Positions 59,074 to 64,000 of a stretch of 64,000 nt of DNA are shown here, in pieces; within the stretch, counting starts at the first letter, position 1; each line of letters starts with the position of its first letter. The DNA is from Verrucomicrobiales bacterium (GTDB lineage Bacteria > Verrucomicrobiota > Verrucomicrobiia > Limisphaerales > J093). The stretch covers positions 62,001 to 126,000 of the forward strand of contig JABTUJ010000015.1 in the NCBI GenBank assembly GCA_015075445.1, given 5' to 3'. A model generated the notes under the pieces. The model searched no databases, was not told where the DNA came from, and worked only from the letters and a program-made list of their open reading frames with translations. The position numbers and the translations under genes were made by a program.

Positions 59074-61637
59074 GCGCGTTGGTCGGACGCCCGGTGCGCC
59101 TGCGCTTTGTGCTGAAGGACGCGGATCTGTACGCGCTGCGGTTCCGGTAGCGGGTCGTTGGCGGGGACGGAAACGTCTGCGGCGGTCCAACTGCGTACGT
59201 CAGGCGGGCGACCAAGCCGCGGCGCGTTCGAGCGGTGGCGATGGATGGAATACAGGCGGCGAACACGGTTTTGCCATGAGTTCCCCGGTGCGGTGAGCGC
59301 GGCGATGTCCTGGCGGTACTGTTCACAACGCCGCTGGTAGCTGCGGCGGTCCTTGGTGCATACCAGCGTTTGCGGCGAACCCTTGCGCTCGGTGACATGG
59401 GTCATGTCGAGGTGGTGGTGCTCGATCTGGTGATGCAGATGTTGGCGACGATCCTGCCGCACGCGGAAGCGATGCACCTGCTCCACCGGGTCCAGGGCGA
59501 ACTGCTGCAGCTCACGACAATCCGGGCAGGTGCAGGACAGCTTGACGTTCTGCCGCCAATCGCGCGGGGCTTCCGGAGGACGGCCGCTGCGCTCCAGGAG
59601 GAAGGCGGCGCAGTGTTCCCAAAGCCGGGTGCTCGCCGCGTCCCAGGCGCGCAAGGCTTCCAGGGCAGGCACAAGGACGGTGACGGGGTCGAACAGCGCG
59701 GGGCGCGTCGCGAGTTGCCGGACGGCAGCGTCCCGGAGCTTCGGCGCCTCCAATCGGGCCAACGTGTCCAGGAGACGGATGACAAGCCGGGCATCCGACG
59801 GGAGGGCTTGCTTACGGATCTGCCAGGTCCTCCAGTCGTCTCCTGGGGCGGATTCGTCGATCTGGCTGAGGCCGGCGACGATCGCCTCGGCCAACCCGCG
59901 GAGCGACTCTCGCCATTCGGCCGGGACGGACGAACGGGTGCGAGTGGTCAGGGAACCCAGCAGGTTGACGCATTCGGCAGGCAGGCAGCGCAGGTGTTGG
60001 CGGGCGAGTTCGGTGAACAGGGCTCCGGTTGTTTTCGCGCCCAGGAGGGAGGCGGCGGCCACGAGCGCCTGGTTTTCGCTGCCGTCGTAATCGCGGGTCA
60101 CGACGTCGGCGATGAAGTCGTGCACCAACGTGGCGTCGCCCAGTTCCGCGAGGAGGGAGAGCATGCCATCCCGCTTGTCCGGCTGCGGGCCGTGAGGATA
60201 TCCGTGGGAGGGCGTGTCCCGCCATGCGTTCACGAGCAGCCGGGCCAGGGCCAGGGCTTCCTGACGTGCAGTGGGCAGCGCAGGTTGGGCGGCGCACGCC
60301 TCGACCTTTTCCTTCAGGTAGGGCAGGGCGGCCGCGACGCCGGCCTGGAGGAGGACCTCGGCATAGCGCTCGCGCCGCCAGACGACGAGGGCGGCCCGAT
60401 GGTACGAGCGTTCAAAGCTGGCGCCTTCGTTCCCGCTGGCTTCGTGGAACCGCTGTTCATCGGGTTTCTCGTCGTCCAGGGCACCGGCGGGCAGCAACTC
60501 ACCGGCTTCGAGGGGGATTTCGCCAAAGGGCACGGGTTCGTCGCGCTGATTGCGCCACTGGGCCACGTAATGTCGCGCGTCGCAGACCTCGATCACGTCG
60601 AAATCGGGGCAATCGGGATCGTCGGCCTGCTCGTCTTCCTCGTCGTCCTCGATGTAGCGTCCCCAGCGGCGTCGGCGGTAGTCCTGATAGGCGGGCTCGG
60701 CGGAGCCCGATTCCTCGATGTGGACGATGCCCAGGTGGGCGACGCATCCGGCGCGTGCAGCGGCTTGGGCCAGGACCTGCACGCGGGCGGCGTCCGCCGC
60801 TTTGAGGCCGGCGAAAGCCAGGCCATCCGGGCTGTAGTGATGCTCGAGCAGCCAGGCGATCTTGGCGGGAGCGTCGGGCCCCGTGAGGTTCGCTTCCAGG
60901 AGGGCGGCGGCTTGCGTGATCTGCGGTTCGTAGGCTGGGGCGACGAGGGGTTGGGCGCGGCTGCTTGGGGCGGTCTGTTGGATCAGGTTGTAGACGAGGC
61001 AGACGCGGTGTCCGTCGCGGATGGGGCGCACCTCGTGTTCACAATCGGCATAGAAGGCGGCGAACATGACCTCGGAGACCTCCGCTCCGCTCAAGTCCAC
61101 GGTGACCTCGCGTCCGCCGTGGCGGATGACGAGTTCGCCGCCGCGGTGGGTCGAGGGGAGGACAACGACGAGGGTGCCGAACATGCCGCCGGCCTTCTCG
61201 GTGTCGCGGTGGGCCAGGAAGAAGCCGCCGGGGTCGTAGACCAGGAGCTTGTAGAGCTCGGCGGCGACCTTCATCCCCTGGCAGCCCAACCCGGCGACGA
61301 CTTGCTTGAGGATGCCATCAAAGCTGGCGGTCCAGGACTTGCCGCCGAGGTGGACCCGTTCCGCCGGCAACTGCCAGACTTTACGCACGGATTCGTCCAG
61401 GATGGTGGCCTCGCCACGGCCGTAGGGGGCGCGGGTGGCCTGGCGGATGACCTCCTGGATCTGCGATTCGGGGACGGGAAAGGAGAGGACGCCGGCGCCC
61501 TCGATCTCGAGGCGGGGCATGGGGATTTCGGCGGTCCCGGTGGCGAAGAAGTCGCCGGCGCGGTTGACCCCTTTCAGCAGCGTCTCGAGCGGTTGCAGTT
61601 CGTCGTGGTACTCGATGTGGATAGGATTCCTGGCCAT
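58911..61637 (-). CDS. 2OG-Fe(II) oxygenase family protein
   Basis: About 908 residues. Fe(II) ligands: His and Asp in FFLAHRDTEKAGGMFG (residues near 155) and a distal His in ADCEHEVRPIRDGHRVCLVYNL, with Arg nearby for 2-oxoglutarate. The C-terminal two thirds are helical and of unknown fold, including a CTCPDCRELQQF zinc-like motif around residue 715. ATG 61637 (MARNPIHIEYHDELQ) is the clear start. The 3' end runs as a read-through past QYRQDIAALTAP into low-complexity Arg/Ser sequence antisense to the propeller gene; the true stop was probably near 59290 and has been lost by an indel. Confidence 0.75.
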   Translation of the reverse strand: MARNPIHIEYHDELQPLETLLKGVNRAGDFFATGTAEIPMPRLEIEGAGVLSFPVPESQIQEVIRQATRAPYGRGEATILDESVRKVWQLPAERVHLGGKSWTASFDGILKQVVAGLGCQGMKVAAELYKLLVYDPGGFFLAHRDTEKAGGMFGTLVVVLPSTHRGGELVIRHGGREVTVDLSGAEVSEVMFAAFYADCEHEVRPIRDGHRVCLVYNLIQQTAPSSRAQPLVAPAYEPQITQAAALLEANLTGPDAPAKIAWLLEHHYSPDGLAFAGLKAADAARVQVLAQAAARAGCVAHLGIVHIEESGSAEPAYQDYRRRRWGRYIEDDEEDEQADDPDCPDFDVIEVCDARHYVAQWRNQRDEPVPFGEIPLEAGELLPAGALDDEKPDEQRFHEASGNEGASFERSYHRAALVVWRRERYAEVLLQAGVAAALPYLKEKVEACAAQPALPTARQEALALARLLVNAWRDTPSHGYPHGPQPDKRDGMLSLLAELGDATLVHDFIADVVTRDYDGSENQALVAAASLLGAKTTGALFTELARQHLRCLPAECVNLLGSLTTRTRSSVPAEWRESLRGLAEAIVAGLSQIDESAPGDDWRTWQIRKQALPSDARLVIRLLDTLARLEAPKLRDAAVRQLATRPALFDPVTVLVPALEALRAWDAASTRLWEHCAAFLLERSGRPPEAPRDWRQNVKLSCTCPDCRELQQFALDPVEQVHRFRVRQDRRQHLHHQIEHHHLDMTHVTERKGSPQTLVCTKDRRSYQRRCEQYRQDIAALTAPGNSWQNRVRRLYSIHRHRSNAPRLGRPPDVRSWTAADVSVPANDPLPEPQRVQIRVLQHKAQAHRASDQRAQVAAVLKPTTRSISSPTCSTASSSVLPGIARPSASCTSTRSPPAAPVLKFTTN

Positions 61638-61731
61638 GGCGGTGGGCTGGGGTGGCGGTGATGGGGTCAGGCGGCGGGTCGGGAGGTGTGTTCGGACCGA
61701 GGCGCGCAACTGGGCAAAGGACTGCCGTGAT

Positions 61732-63870
<2,139 letters not shown>

Positions 63871-64000
63871 GGGATCAGTAGCAGGAAAGTCAGCAACATG
63901 GGGAGGCGGCCTGGGGAAGGTCGCTGCGGTCCCGACGAGGGCCGGGTTGCCGGAAGGTTGATCAACCGCATGTTGACGACATAGACGCGGTTGCCGCTCG
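63871..64000. other. Upstream of thiC to window edge
   Basis: On the minus strand one frame stays open from base 64000 to a TGA overlapping the thiC ATG, reading SGNRVYVVNMRLINLPATRP, so it might be the end of an upstream gene. No family can be recognised. I find none of the conserved TPP-riboswitch helices. Confidence 0.3.

Noticed and set aside
63871..64000. TPP riboswitch upstream of thiC
   Set aside because: None of the conserved CUGAGA or GCGUAGGGA-type segments is found in the 130 bp available, and an open frame overlaps the thiC start.

Overview
The window is about 64 kb of high-GC DNA from a free-living Gram-negative bacterium. It is most probably a member of the Verrucomicrobiota (Pedosphaerales/Limisphaerales type) or a close PVC relative. 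The call rests on gene content: a DUF1501 gene next to a DUF1549/DUF1553 'planctomycete cytochrome c' gene, an ECF sigma factor with a zinc-ribbon Ser/Thr kinase nearby, PEP-CTERM proteins, prepilin-like proteins, several secreted PQQ-type beta-propellers, and many secreted glycosidases and esterases. No rRNA, phage or CRISPR array is present; there is one tRNA-Leu(UAG).

Layout. 0-2.4 kb: sigma factor, DUF4203 membrane protein and a Ser/Thr kinase that runs off the left edge. 2.6-5.7 kb: a PQQ-propeller gene split by an intact 1.84-kb insertion sequence with an AAGT target duplication. 5.8-9.2 kb: serine hydrolase, GT26 glycosyltransferase and CDP-paratose-2-epimerase-like enzyme. 9.3-10.5 kb: toxin-antitoxin island (AbrB-like antitoxin, MazF-like remnant, Phd-VapC pair). 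10.5-11.6 kb: post-COAP-1 gene remnant and tRNA-Leu. 11.6-18.7 kb: sugar-use cluster on the minus strand (DUF5060 glycosidase, sugar porter, GH97, Gfo/Idh/MocA oxidoreductase). 19.1-23.1 kb: a GntR(YtrA)-type ABC operon whose ATPase and permease are heavily frameshifted, with a palindromic operator. 23.2-26.3 kb: Na+/solute symporter, DapA/NanA-family aldolase, macro-domain protein. 26.5-39.4 kb: secreted or periplasmic proteins (PQQ propellers, purple acid phosphatase, GH95, NIPSNAP, CE15 esterase) plus CrcB, an AAA ATPase and a YlbF-family protein.

39.3-46.6 kb: a minus-strand metal (Zn/Mn) ABC uptake operon in which the binding protein, ATPase and permease are interleaved with two prepilin-like proteins, two paralogous PEP-CTERM-type secreted proteins and a secreted protein of unknown function. 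A methyltransferase is divergent from it across a perfect 6-6-6 palindrome. This is the best candidate in the window for an undescribed system. 47-64 kb: MDR dehydrogenase, acetate kinase, DUF1501 and DUF1549/1553 proteins, an unfamiliar 931-aa secreted protein coupled to a GH32/43-like propeller protein, a 2OG-Fe(II) oxygenase and ThiC.

A theme runs through the window: short, mostly palindromic repeat families sit between genes and also in frame inside coding sequences (kinase, DUF1549/1553 protein, ThiC, and the start of the propeller gene at 57.6 kb). At least a dozen frameshifts in otherwise recognisable genes point to gene decay or to sequencing error; the sequence alone cannot separate the two.
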